Shown piece after piece: positions 27,501-36,055 of a DNA stretch of 64,000 nt. This stretch comes from Gemmatimonas aurantiaca. Lineage in GTDB: Bacteria > Gemmatimonadota > Gemmatimonadetes > Gemmatimonadales > Gemmatimonadaceae. The position numbers and the translations under genes were made by a program. The number at the start of each line of letters is the position of its first letter. Positions within the stretch are counted from its first letter, which is position 1. A model generated the notes under the pieces. It did not search any database. It had not been told where the DNA came from and was given only the letters and a program-made list of their open reading frames with translations. The DNA is taken from positions 682,001-746,000 of the forward strand of contig NZ_JBBCJO010000005.1 of NCBI RefSeq assembly GCF_037190085.1, read 5' to 3'.

Positions 27501-27982
27501 TCGACCTGCCGGGCGGCACTCACCTGCACCGCACCGAGCTGCGTGGCGGCATCGGTGAGCGAGAAGTTGAGCGCCGTGGCCGAGCCGACGGTCACCCGGA
27601 TGTCGGTCTTCTCCTGCTGCTGGCTGCCGAGGCGGCGGACCATCACACGATACGTGCCCGATGGCAGCAGACGCACCACGTAGGCGCCGTCTTCGCCGGC
27701 CACGGCATTGCGTACCAGTCCCGTCTCCGTATTGGTGGCCGTGATCGTGGCCCCCGCCAGCGGCTTCCCGTCAGCACCCAGGACCGTGCCGCGGATGGAA
27801 CCGGTGGTCTCCTGCGCCCCGAGCATGCCCGTCGCCGAAATGCCCCGCATCTCCGCGAACGCCGGCACGATGGACAGCACCGGTGCCACGGCACCGACGG
27901 CAACCGCAAGGACACCCATCCATGGCAGTGCGCGATGACTGAGGCGATGGCCGAAGCGATGATTGAATGAACCGAACTTCAT
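24581..27982 (-). CDS. TonB-dependent outer-membrane receptor with carboxypeptidase-regulatory N-domain
   Basis: 1133 residues. Signal peptide, then a CarboxypepD-regulatory-like domain (SIRGTVLGADGKPLAGATI, residues ~60-140), a plug (~150-300; QNLPTLGRDFTDFINLSG, YGNYAGGIVNIISKGG) and a 22-stranded-type barrel ending in LGVRYSF with the terminal Phe typical of outer-membrane proteins. This OmpA-like-ligand, oar-like layout is common in Acidobacteria, Gemmatimonadota and Myxococcota. The substrate is unknown. The ATG at 27982 overlaps the stop of the upstream lipoprotein gene (ATGA) and has GGAGGT about nine bases upstream. A strong terminator follows. The operon context suggests that the two upstream OB-fold lipoproteins help to capture its ligand. 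Confidence 0.92.
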   Translation of the reverse strand: MKFGSFNHRFGHRLSHRALPWMGVLAVAVGAVAPVLSIVPAFAEMRGISATGMLGAQETTGSIRGTVLGADGKPLAGATITATNTETGLVRNAVAGEDGAYVVRLLPSGTYRVMVRRLGSQQQEKTDIRVTVGSATALNFSLTDAATQLGAVQVSAARQVDVADGGVKQAVGQEEIQNLPTLGRDFTDFINLSGLVSPTPETTTGGQFSIAGARPSQTNLQMDGVDANNSFFGENRGGSRIPFNFSIESVKEFQIITNGFDVEYGNYAGGIVNIISKGGTNRRKATAYANYRGDALTSKNFDGTKVNNFNVQQFALQAEGPLVKDKLFWLVSADGQRRREPYVPSGPATLLRQAASLDAQADAAGSTSAAATLRNQAQRARLTADSLGRFFSILSDRYGIENPAGAYDEFATRNDVFTLFARLDWNINDRHRLSLRNNLSRYDNSNETYAATAQGGLSQTEAFKNRTNSLVGELNSALGDHASNVFRFQYSAEDRPRVGYDLKPQLRVNNVVSGTAYAWGGQNISFRNSLVENKVQLVNNTTLDLGRHTLKIGTNNIFSHYENDFWNQGSGFYTFDNLAALEQYRPLQYTRSVRSDGQVPRAVFDTYEYSVYAQDQWRVTSRLLATIGLRYDLSRFGDAPGRVIDAERAFGIQTGIAPIDKNNISPRVALAWDRKGDASEVWRAGAGLFYGRLPAVLGSNVGITDVPLQNLTCTGSAAEGDANAPPPVNGYRDWAASGDNNPMNCAGNAGIGGIPEYSFWTQNFQIPETYRANIGYERELGRATRFSADYLYTLTSNLYTVRNTNLRQPLFALANEGGRAVYVPAGSFLPGAAAGNQRLLNTDFGNLFQNYYDGRARSQALTFNLDHRFARETSIRASYTWTMAEDNGSFSCCTSFAGWTETRIGASGPNDIGGIGDTDKAWGPSGFVRNHTIILSGFTKLPLGFRLSGIFRMQSGTPWGPEQGGDLNGDGVTFNDRPFIFAPENFPVAIPTNITGTQEQATYVAAQREIYRGYLADNKCVGDYVGQIIPRNTCRQPWFNRLDVSLRNRIPTRAGQNAEISVDFFNVLNGLNSKWGRYQSVSANRRNLMVPSSYDTAGETIRYNLTDFFGNKTPLGTNLLLQFSMQLGVRYSF

Positions 27983-28992
27983 GAACACGGAACCTCCGTC
28001 ACATCGAACGCGCCACGCGGCTGGAGCTGCGTCGCATTGTTGAAGAAGCCCACGATACCGGTGATGTCGTAACAACGGCCGGTCACGAACCGGGTCGTCC
28101 CGATCGTCGTGGCCGCGTTGCCATCGAGGCGTACCTGCGCGGAGCCGCTGCCGTCATCCACGGGTGCATTGCCGCTGACGAAGGTCCCGACGCTCACCCG
28201 ACGCACGGTCACCAGCCTGCCGACGTTGGCCGCCAGCGGATTGGTCGTGGCCGCCAGCTGCCCGGTCGTGACCTGCACCGGATCGGGCACGGGCGTGCCG
28301 CGCTTGATGTTGGGCGCGACGCGCGGGGTGGTGATCTGCAGCTGCGTGTTGAACGCGGCGACGATGCCCGTCACTTCGATACTGTCCCCTTCCTGCAATC
28401 CGAGGCTGGTCGGCACGCCGAACACCTGGATGCCAGTGGTGGCGTCCTGGATGAAGAGATTGTCGTTGGCCGCGCGATACCGACCTGGCTGCGCGGTGAC
28501 CACACCGGCGACGGTGACGCTCGCGCCCACCGCCGCCTGCTTGGCGGCACTGATCCGGATCACGCATCCGAACTTGAGCGGCGTGGGCACGAACGTCGCC
28601 TCGTTGCGATACACACTCGGCGACGCGCCACACCAGACGAAGTTGCCGGCAATGATCGCCGAGCTGCGCACGACTTCGAGATCGTGCGTCCCCACGGGCA
28701 CGACGAGTTCATAACGCCCGTTGGTGCCCGTGATCGCCGACCCGATCATCTGCGTGGTGCCACGCTGCAGCACCCGGATCGTCACTCCTGCCATGACCGA
28801 GTCGCCGGCCGTGGGGGTGTACACGTTGTTGTTGTCCCGGTCGAAGAAGAGGATTCCGGAAACGGTCCCCGTCGAGTCGAGCGGCGCCACCGGTTCCGGA
28901 TCGTCGATGCAGGCCGCGAACGCGAGCGCGCCGGCACACACCGTCAGCATGCGGCGCAGGCGCGGGATGGTGAAAGACATGGGCGATTTCAT
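27979..28992 (-). CDS. OB-fold (DUF5689/YhcR-like) surface lipoprotein
   Basis: 337 residues. Lipobox FAAC (Cys28), then a SdrD/Cna-B-like beta-sandwich (GTVSGILFFDRDNNNVYTP) with an Asp/Asn-rich loop that probably binds calcium, then an OB-fold region in which NLFIQDATTGIQVFG and GDSIEVTGIVAAFNTQLQI match the repeats of the upstream protein. Such OB modules occur in secreted nucleases (YhcR, ExeM) and in DUF5689 proteins. Its stop overlaps the receptor start and its start overlaps the upstream stop, both as ATGA. Probably a surface accessory of the receptor; ligand unknown. Confidence 0.75.
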   Translation of the reverse strand: MKSPMSFTIPRLRRMLTVCAGALAFAACIDDPEPVAPLDSTGTVSGILFFDRDNNNVYTPTAGDSVMAGVTIRVLQRGTTQMIGSAITGTNGRYELVVPVGTHDLEVVRSSAIIAGNFVWCGASPSVYRNEATFVPTPLKFGCVIRISAAKQAAVGASVTVAGVVTAQPGRYRAANDNLFIQDATTGIQVFGVPTSLGLQEGDSIEVTGIVAAFNTQLQITTPRVAPNIKRGTPVPDPVQVTTGQLAATTNPLAANVGRLVTVRRVSVGTFVSGNAPVDDGSGSAQVRLDGNAATTIGTTRFVTGRCYDITGIVGFFNNATQLQPRGAFDVTEVPCS

Positions 28993-30917
28993 GGTGTCAC
29001 ATCGCTGGCGAAGCGCGGCTTGATCTGCGCCGTGCCGTTGAATTGCGTGAGAATGCCGGTCACGGTGTACGTGGAACCGACCGTGAAGTTGGCGCGTGTC
29101 AGCCCCAGCAGCGGGCCACCCACGCGCACCTGCATCGGGGTCGTGCCCACCGTGCCGGTGACCGTGAACGCCGTGGCCGTGCCGGTTGCCACGCTGGTCA
29201 CGGTGAAACCGGCCACGCGCACCAACTGTCCATCGCGTGCGAGAGACGCGGCTTCGGGACCGGTGAGTGTCACCGGCGCCACCACCGAACCGGTACCGGT
29301 GCGGGCAATGGCCGCGCTGCCCAGTTGCAACTGACCACTGAAGAGACTGCGGCTGCCCGTCACTTCCACCGTGTTGCCCAGCTTGAGCGTCGCACTGTCG
29401 GCGGTGGGCGCACTGAAGGCCGCGATGCCACCCGTGGCATCCTGCACCCAGATTTCCGAGTTGACGTTGTTGGTGCCGCTAGTGAACGCACCCGGTGGGG
29501 CGGTGATGCGTCCGGCGATCGTGTAGGTGGTGCCATTCACGCCCGACGCGCGCACCGTGCCGATGGGTGTGATCGCGGCGCCGAGTTCGAGATCGCCGGT
29601 ATCACGGATCTTGAGTTGCGCCGTCGCGTTGAAGCGCGTGAGCACACCCGTGACGTTGTAGCGATTGCCGACGGTGAAGCTCTCACGGGAAAGTCCCGTC
29701 GCCACACCGGCAATACGCAATTGCAGCGTGTCGCCCGCGGCATCGGTGCCCAGCACGGTGAATGCCGCCCCGGTGCCGGTGGGCACCGAAACGATCGTGA
29801 GATTCGGCACCCGCACCAGCTGGCCGTCTCGCGTCAGCGCATTGGCCTGCGCCGCACTCTGCGCGACGGGCACCACCGGCGTTCCGGCACCGAGATTGCG
29901 CACGCGGGAGATGGTGATCTGCGACTGTGCACTGAACACACTGCGCGCACCCGTGATCTCCAGTCGATCGCCCAGGCGATACAGCGCGCTGTCGGCGTTG
30001 GGGATCGAAAACGCGGCGATACCGCCGGTGGCGTCCTGCACCCAGACTTCCGAATTGGCGCCAGACGCAAACGGACCGGGGCGTACCACGAGGTTACCCA
30101 CCACGGCGACCGTGGTCCCCACGGCCCGTGCCCGCGCATCGGCAATCGGAATGATGAGCGCGCCGGTGAAGATGCCGTTCACCGTGGCGGTACCGCCCGC
30201 CGCCACCGTGACCTCACGCGACGCACCTGCCGCGTACGTGATGGTGGCCGGGTTCTCCAGCACCACCGTGTAGGCGCCCGGTGCGAGATACTGGAAGGCG
30301 AACAGCCCCTGCGCATCGGCCAGTACCGAATCGACACGCACGGCTCCCCGACGCAGCACCACCGCGAGTCCATCGCCCGGTGTATCGCCAGTGCCGAAAG
30401 ACCCATTCCCGTCGTCGTCTCGGAAGATGCGTCCGCTGACCGTACCCGGAAGCCAGCCGTAACGGACATCCTCGGCGCGCACCTGCCCCGTGGCACTCAC
30501 CGACACCCGCGGCGTGAGGGACGTCGTGAGAACGGTGCCAGCCGGAATTGCCGCCGACACCACCAGCGTGTACGCCCCCGGGGTCACCTGGGAGAATGTG
30601 GCCAGTCCACCGGCAGCCGATGTCGCCACCGCCGACGCGCCCTCGCCTGTGGTGGGGGCCAGCGTCAGTGCCACACCGGTCAGTCCGCTGTCGGCCGCCG
30701 TGTAGGTGCCGGAGTTGTCACGATCGATATAGACACGGATGGCCACGTCGGCGGCCTTGCCGGCCGGTGCGACCGCTTCGTCACAGGCAGTGATGCCGAG
30801 CGCCATGGCTCCGATGAGCGCCCAGGCACGGGGGATCCGTCGGGGTCCCTGGCAGCCGGAGGGATCTCCGGACCGGGACCGCGGACCTGCCAATGCGGGA
30901 GGAATGGGAACAGTCAT
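28989..30917 (-). CDS. Multi-domain lipoprotein with two OB-fold repeats and Cna-B-like domains
   Basis: About 642 residues. A lipobox ITAC is preceded by a hydrophobic stretch, with an unusually long basic leader; the true start may lie downstream but no better codon was found. Two Cna-B/SdrD-like beta-sandwiches follow (VYIDRDNSGTYTAADSGL; IFRDDDGNGSFGTGD, with calcium-type Asp loops). Then come two tandem OB-like repeats: the pair SEVWVQDATGGIAAFS and SEIWVQDATGGIAAFS mark the start of each, about 180 residues apart. The second half is Thr/Val-rich. The gene is first in the coupled operon with the next lipoprotein and the TonB receptor and is divergent from the gene at 31103. Confidence 0.72.
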   Translation of the reverse strand: MTVPIPPALAGPRSRSGDPSGCQGPRRIPRAWALIGAMALGITACDEAVAPAGKAADVAIRVYIDRDNSGTYTAADSGLTGVALTLAPTTGEGASAVATSAAGGLATFSQVTPGAYTLVVSAAIPAGTVLTTSLTPRVSVSATGQVRAEDVRYGWLPGTVSGRIFRDDDGNGSFGTGDTPGDGLAVVLRRGAVRVDSVLADAQGLFAFQYLAPGAYTVVLENPATITYAAGASREVTVAAGGTATVNGIFTGALIIPIADARARAVGTTVAVVGNLVVRPGPFASGANSEVWVQDATGGIAAFSIPNADSALYRLGDRLEITGARSVFSAQSQITISRVRNLGAGTPVVPVAQSAAQANALTRDGQLVRVPNLTIVSVPTGTGAAFTVLGTDAAGDTLQLRIAGVATGLSRESFTVGNRYNVTGVLTRFNATAQLKIRDTGDLELGAAITPIGTVRASGVNGTTYTIAGRITAPPGAFTSGTNNVNSEIWVQDATGGIAAFSAPTADSATLKLGNTVEVTGSRSLFSGQLQLGSAAIARTGTGSVVAPVTLTGPEAASLARDGQLVRVAGFTVTSVATGTATAFTVTGTVGTTPMQVRVGGPLLGLTRANFTVGSTYTVTGILTQFNGTAQIKPRFASDVTP

Positions 30918-31102
30918 ACAGGGTGTGGAGAGAGCGACAAGGAACAACGTTTGAAACCACGCACGGGCAATATGCAGCAGGTTCCGCACGTTGGTACCGC
31001 TGGTTCTGTACCGAACAGTCATCAATCGGCCATCCTTCGAATGGCACCGATGGCTCGGCCGACCTCACTGTCCAGTGTGCTCTTCGTCCCACAATTTGCG
31101 GC

Positions 31103-33565
31103 ATGACCGTTCCCACCGACTTCGATCGCCGCATCCGTCCGGCGCTTCCGTTCCTGCTGGTGCTCTTCGTTGGTAGTGGAGCGAGTGCCCTCATCTACGA
31201 AGTCGTCTGGTTCCAGCTCCTCGAGTTGGTGATCGGCTCCTCGGCCATCTCGCTGGGTGTGTTGCTCGCCACCTTCATGGGCGGCATGTGCCTGGGCAGT
31301 CTGGGATACCCCCGTCTCGCCGCAAGACTGGGCCGTCAGCACCCACTCCGGCGGTATGCCGCACTGGAAGTGGGCATCGGCGTCATCGGGCTGGCCGAAC
31401 TGCTGCTGATTCCCACCATCGGCACGCTGTATTCCCCGGCGGTGGGCCATGGTGCGCTGGCGATCGCGTTGCGTGCCATCGTCGCCGGTCTCTGTCTGCT
31501 CCCGCCCACGATCCTCATGGGTGCCACGTTGCCCGCCATCGCGCGCTGGGTGGAGAGTTCGCCCCGCGGCATTGCCTGGCTGGGATTCTTCTACGGCGGC
31601 AACACGCTGGGCGCGGTGGTGGGTTCGCTGCTGGCCGGCTTCTATCTGCTGCGGCTGCACGATTCCACGGTGGCGACGTGGGTGGCGGCGGCCGGCAACC
31701 TGCTGGTCGCAGCGGTGGCAACGATGATCGCCGCGCGTACGCCGGGTGAACCATCGGCTGCGCGTTCCGCATCACCGGAGGTCGCGGACCGTTCGGATTC
31801 GGTGCCTGCCGCGCAGGACTTTGGCACCCGCAATTACATCTATGTCGCCATTGCGCTGAGCGGCGGTTGTGCGCTGGCCGCGGAAGTGGTGTGGACGCGT
31901 CTCCTGTCGCTGACGTTCGGCGCGAGCACGTACACGTTCTCCATGATCCTCGCCGTCATTCTCGCCGGCCTCGGACTCGGGAGTGCCGGAGGTGCGGCCC
32001 TCGCGGCACGCACCGATGCGGCGCAGGTCAATGCCCGAGCCCTGGCGCGTGTGCAGTTGCTCGCCGTACTCGGGATCGCCTGGGCTGCCGCAATCATCTA
32101 TCTCGCATTGCCCAACTGGCCGGTGAATCCGAGTCTCGCCCCCAGTGCGTGGTACAACCTGCAATTCGATCTCTTCCGGTGCGCGGTGGCGGTCCTGCCC
32201 AGCGCCGTATTGTGGGGCGCGAGTTTTCCGCTGGCGCTGGCTGCCGTGGCCGTGCCCGGTGAAGACCCCGCCCGGCTGGTAGGACGGGTGTATGCGGCGA
32301 ATACAGTCGGCGCGATTCTCGGCGCCGTCGTGTGCAGTCTGCTGCTGGTGCCCGGCATCGGGACCCGCAACACCCAGCGATTGCTCATGGCGCTTGCCGC
32401 GGTGGCCAGTGTGTTGGCCTATCTCACGGTGCGCGGGCGATCGTCATCACGCCCGGTTGGCCTGATCGTCGCACCGGTGCTGGCCGCGATACTCATCGTG
32501 CTCACACCGGCATTACCTGGCGAACTCGTGGCGCACGGTCGCTGGGCCGTCACCTGGCTAGGCAAATCCGAGATGCTCTATGTGGGAGAAGGCATGAACA
32601 GCTCGGTGGCCGTCACCCGACTGCTCAGCAACGACGCCATCCAGTTCCATGTGAGCGGCAAAGTGGAAGCATCGAGTCTCATGCAGGACATGCGCCTGCA
32701 GAAGATGCTGGCGCACATTCCGGCATTGGTGCACCCCAATCCGCAATCGGTGCTCGTGGTGGGGTTCGGTGCGGGGGTGACTGCCGGTTCGTTTCTCCCC
32801 TATCCCACGGTCACACGCCTGGTGGTGTGTGAACTCGAACCGCTCGTACCTCAGGTGGTCTCGACCTGGTTCACGAAGGAAAACAACAACGTGGTGAACG
32901 ATCCGCGCACGCAGATCCATTTCGACGATGCGCGCAGCTTCGTGCTCACGGCCGATGAACAGTTCGACGTGATCACGAGCGATCCCATCAATCCATGGGT
33001 GAAAGGTGCGGCCACGCTGTACACACGGGAATACTTCCAGGCCGTGAAGAAGCTGCTCAAACCCGGCGGCGTGGTGACGCAGTGGGTGCCGTTGTACGAG
33101 AGCACGCCCGAAGCCGTGAAGAGCGAGATCGCGACCTTTTTCGAAGTGTTCCCGAACGGCACGATATGGGCCAACAACACGCCGGACGGCGGTTACGACC
33201 TCGTGTTGCTGGGCACGAGCGAACCCACCCGCATCGACCTCGGCGTCATGCAGATCCGCGCGGCGGATCCGGGATACGACCGCGTGCGGCAGTCGCTGGT
33301 GGAATCGAATTTCACGTCCCTAAGCAACCTGTTCTCCACCTATGCCGGCCGCGCGCAGGATCTGGCGCCCTATCTCGAGGGCGCGGAGATCAACACCGAT
33401 CGCAGTCTGCGTCTGCAGTACCTTGCCGGATTGGCACTCAATCAGTACACCAACGTGGCCATCGCGCAGGAGCTGTTCCAGTTCCGGCGATTCCCCGACG
33501 GATTGTTCGGGGGCGACCCCATGTGGGAACAGCGGATGGCGTACGAGATGGGGTTGATGCGATAG
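31103..33565 (+). CDS. Membrane protein fused to a spermidine-synthase-like domain
   Basis: 820 residues. About 12-14 membrane helices in the first ~500 residues in an MFS-like arrangement in two halves (GASALIYEVVWFQLLELVIGS and CALAAEVVWTRLLSLTFGAS are internal repeats). The C-terminal ~300 residues are a spermidine/putrescine aminopropyltransferase (SpeE)-like Rossmann domain (LVVGFGAGVTAGSFLPYP, CELEPLVPQV, ITSDPINPWVKGAATLYTREYF). Fusions of this type are common in Gram-negative bacteria; whether the domain makes polyamines or methyl transfers is not known. The start at 31103 is an ATG; the gene is divergent from the lipoprotein operon. Confidence 0.88.
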   Translation: MTVPTDFDRRIRPALPFLLVLFVGSGASALIYEVVWFQLLELVIGSSAISLGVLLATFMGGMCLGSLGYPRLAARLGRQHPLRRYAALEVGIGVIGLAELLLIPTIGTLYSPAVGHGALAIALRAIVAGLCLLPPTILMGATLPAIARWVESSPRGIAWLGFFYGGNTLGAVVGSLLAGFYLLRLHDSTVATWVAAAGNLLVAAVATMIAARTPGEPSAARSASPEVADRSDSVPAAQDFGTRNYIYVAIALSGGCALAAEVVWTRLLSLTFGASTYTFSMILAVILAGLGLGSAGGAALAARTDAAQVNARALARVQLLAVLGIAWAAAIIYLALPNWPVNPSLAPSAWYNLQFDLFRCAVAVLPSAVLWGASFPLALAAVAVPGEDPARLVGRVYAANTVGAILGAVVCSLLLVPGIGTRNTQRLLMALAAVASVLAYLTVRGRSSSRPVGLIVAPVLAAILIVLTPALPGELVAHGRWAVTWLGKSEMLYVGEGMNSSVAVTRLLSNDAIQFHVSGKVEASSLMQDMRLQKMLAHIPALVHPNPQSVLVVGFGAGVTAGSFLPYPTVTRLVVCELEPLVPQVVSTWFTKENNNVVNDPRTQIHFDDARSFVLTADEQFDVITSDPINPWVKGAATLYTREYFQAVKKLLKPGGVVTQWVPLYESTPEAVKSEIATFFEVFPNGTIWANNTPDGGYDLVLLGTSEPTRIDLGVMQIRAADPGYDRVRQSLVESNFTSLSNLFSTYAGRAQDLAPYLEGAEINTDRSLRLQYLAGLALNQYTNVAIAQELFQFRRFPDGLFGGDPMWEQRMAYEMGLMR

Positions 33566-33589
33566 GCCCGCGCTGTTTCTGCGCGGGGC
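33566..33589 (+). terminator. Probable terminator after the SpeE-fusion gene
   Basis: GC-rich hairpin with arms GCCCGCGC and GCGCGGGGC (one bulge) right after the stop codon, followed by a T-containing stretch (TGTTGATTGT). It lies between convergent genes; T tract is weak. Confidence 0.5.
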
Positions 33590-33640
33590 TGTTGATTGTC
33601 GACGCGCTTCTGTCGATGACCGGTCGTGGTGTCGATCGCC

Positions 33641-35029
33641 TCAGGGCACCACGCGGGTGACCGTCGCGCTGTTGTTCCCCTGACGTCTCACGAAACTCGG
33701 CGCCGGTGTTCCCGGGGCGAACTCGTACTGTACCTCGTCGTTGTCGTCGCGGACGAAACGCTCGTTCCCGACGTGCTTGAGACCGAACGCCGGCTGTGGT
33801 CCCTGCCGCGCGCGCAGACGGCCGTTTTCCACGAAGATACGTGTGCGGCCGTTACCCGTGCCGTACTCTCCCACGAAACGCTCGAGCGCGGACGCCGCGA
33901 TGGGAACGGTGGACAGATCCCTGATGCCCAGTGCCCGTCGCGCCACGAGACGCTCGACCTGAACCGCCGTGAGCGCGCTGGTGTTCGTCAGCACGACGGT
34001 GATCAGTGAATCGTCGGGATAGTGGTGCAGTTCGGAAATGAACCCGTTGATGCCGCCATTGTGGCTCACCTGGCGGTGTCCAGCCAGCACACCCATGCCC
34101 AGTCCGAAGCCATAGGTGATCGGCTTGCCGTCGTTCAGTGTTCCGGGCGTCGTCATCATCCGGTAGGAAGCCGCACTGACCACCTTGCCGCCCGCCAGCG
34201 CCTGGGTCCACGTCACGAGATCGCCTACCGTGGAGCACAACGAGCCCGCGGCATACGGCTGCGTCATGCTCAGCGGCTCGGCGTTGATGAACGACTTGCC
34301 ATCGGGCGTCGGCACATATCCCTGCGCACGCCGCTTGATGAGCGGCGCCTGATCGCAGTACACCGTGTTCCGGAGCCCCAGCGGGGTGAAGAATTCGTCC
34401 TGCACATACTGGCCATACGACTTGCCACTCAGCTTCTCGATGATCGCGCCGAGCAGAAAGTAGCCCGAGTTGTTGTATCGATAGGCGTCACCGGGCTTGA
34501 AGTCGAACGGCTCGTTGGCGAACAGCGCCACCATCGTGTCCGGCGCCAGATCGAGACGCATCACACGCTCCCACCGGGGCCCCATGCTCGTGTAGTTCCG
34601 GATACCCGACGTGTGATTGAGGAGATGCCGCACCGTAACGCGGTTTCCCTGCGCCGGATATCCGGGCAGGAATTTCTGGATGGTGTCATCGAGTGTGAGC
34701 CGGCCCTGCTCCATCAGCCGCATGATGGCCGCACTCGTGAACTGCTTGGTGACCGAGCCGATGCGATAGACCGTCTGCGCCGTGGCCGGCACGTCATTCT
34801 CGAGATCCGCGAAGCCGTATCCTTTCAGAACGATCGGCTTGCCGTTCTTGACCACCGCCACCGAAACTCCCGCCGTGCGATGCTCGGCCACCGCCGCGTT
34901 GGCGACCGAGTCGGCATAGCGCACGATGGCCCGGGCATCCTGCGCGCCGGCGGCGGAAGGCGCGAATGCGGGCAGGACCAGCGCGCCAGCCAACAGCGCA
35001 ATCACGGAGGCGTGACGCATGAGTCGCAT
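33641..35029 (-). CDS. Secreted serine beta-lactamase-like (class C/DD-peptidase-type) hydrolase
   Basis: 462 residues. Signal peptide at residues 1-30 (cleavage near AGAQ), then a penicillin-binding-protein-like fold with Ser92-x-x-Lys95 (SVTK), Tyr185-x-Asn187 (YNN) and His323-x-Gly325 (HNGG). The C-terminal ~100 residues form a lipocalin/beta-type tail (EYGTGNGRTRIFVENGRLRAR as short strands). Family members are esterases, D-amino-peptidases or beta-lactamases; the exact reaction cannot be told and a resistance role should not be assumed. Start at the ATG near 35029 because it gives a clean signal; a longer TTG start at 35092 is possible. Confidence 0.85.
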   Translation of the reverse strand: MRLMRHASVIALLAGALVLPAFAPSAAGAQDARAIVRYADSVANAAVAEHRTAGVSVAVVKNGKPIVLKGYGFADLENDVPATAQTVYRIGSVTKQFTSAAIMRLMEQGRLTLDDTIQKFLPGYPAQGNRVTVRHLLNHTSGIRNYTSMGPRWERVMRLDLAPDTMVALFANEPFDFKPGDAYRYNNSGYFLLGAIIEKLSGKSYGQYVQDEFFTPLGLRNTVYCDQAPLIKRRAQGYVPTPDGKSFINAEPLSMTQPYAAGSLCSTVGDLVTWTQALAGGKVVSAASYRMMTTPGTLNDGKPITYGFGLGMGVLAGHRQVSHNGGINGFISELHHYPDDSLITVVLTNTSALTAVQVERLVARRALGIRDLSTVPIAASALERFVGEYGTGNGRTRIFVENGRLRARQGPQPAFGLKHVGNERFVRDDNDEVQYEFAPGTPAPSFVRRQGNNSATVTRVVP

Positions 35030-35295
35030 GGGGATGGGGGTGGTTCGCAGTCTGAGGTGCCTGAAAATAATTGGATGCAGAATTGTATTCAATATTAGGT
35101 TTTTGCTTCACCCGCTAGTACGTCAGACGGAAGGAAATCCGCGATGCATGGAAACGCCATTTCGGCGGCTGAGGTCACTCACGTATCCCGCCACGGCTTC
35201 TGGCTGCTGTTGGTAGCGGTCCATTCGTGATCCGGCCGCCTTTCCTTTGATATCCGCCGAGCCGGACAATGCCTCTCCGGCATAGCGTCACATAC

Positions 35296-35331
35296 AAAAC
35301 GGCGGCGATCCTCGGGGATCGCCGCCGTTTT
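35296..35331. terminator. Strong hairpin terminator downstream of the tRNA genes
   Basis: 12-base perfect stem (CGGCGGCGATCC / GGATCGCCGCCG) with a TCGG loop. T-rich sequence follows on both strands, so it may work in either direction; the minus-strand tRNA transcript reads into it. The rest of 35093-35295 shows no gene. Confidence 0.85.
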
Positions 35332-35375
35332 CATCTTCATACCGACCGTACCGTGAATACCACGACAACATGGCA

Positions 35376-35449
35376 TAGCTGGGGAGAGACTCGAACTCTC
35401 GACCTCACGATTATGAGTCGTGCGCTCTAACCGGCTGAGCTACCCAGCC
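35376..35449 (-). tRNA. tRNA with anticodon CAT (elongator Met, or Ile2 if modified)
   Basis: Full cloverleaf of 74 bases: acceptor GGCTGGG/CCCAGCT (with G-U at the first pair), D stem GCTC/GAGC, anticodon stem ACGAC/ATCGT-type with loop CTCATAA, T arm GAGAGTTCGAGTCTCTC, discriminator A. CCA is not encoded. The anticodon CAT fits elongator methionine or lysidine-modified isoleucine tRNA; the sequence alone does not decide. On the same strand as the initiator tRNA, 81 bases downstream. Confidence 0.9.
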
Positions 35450-35495
35450 CCAGAACCCACACCGCACAAAACGTCCGCGCGGCTCTCCGGGACAC

Positions 35496-35525
35496 AAACG
35501 GCCGGCCCTTGCGGACCGGCCGTTT
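35496..35525. terminator. Hairpin between the two tRNA genes
   Basis: Inverted repeat AAACGGCCGG.../...CCGGCCGTTT with a short central loop, followed on the minus strand by TTTGTGTCC. It could terminate the initiator tRNA transcript or serve as a processing site before the next tRNA. Confidence 0.5.
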
Positions 35526-35530
35526 GAACA

Positions 35531-36032
<502 letters not shown>

Positions 36033-36055
<23 letters not shown>

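Noticed and set aside
29043..31106. Plus-strand 687-codon frame across the OB-fold lipoprotein genes
   Set aside because: Shadow frame; the minus-strand proteins have lipoboxes, repeats and coupled starts.
33641..35029. Antibiotic-resistance beta-lactamase
   Set aside because: The fold and SxxK/YxN motifs fit the family, but so do many esterases and peptidases; no class C-specific pattern supports a resistance call.
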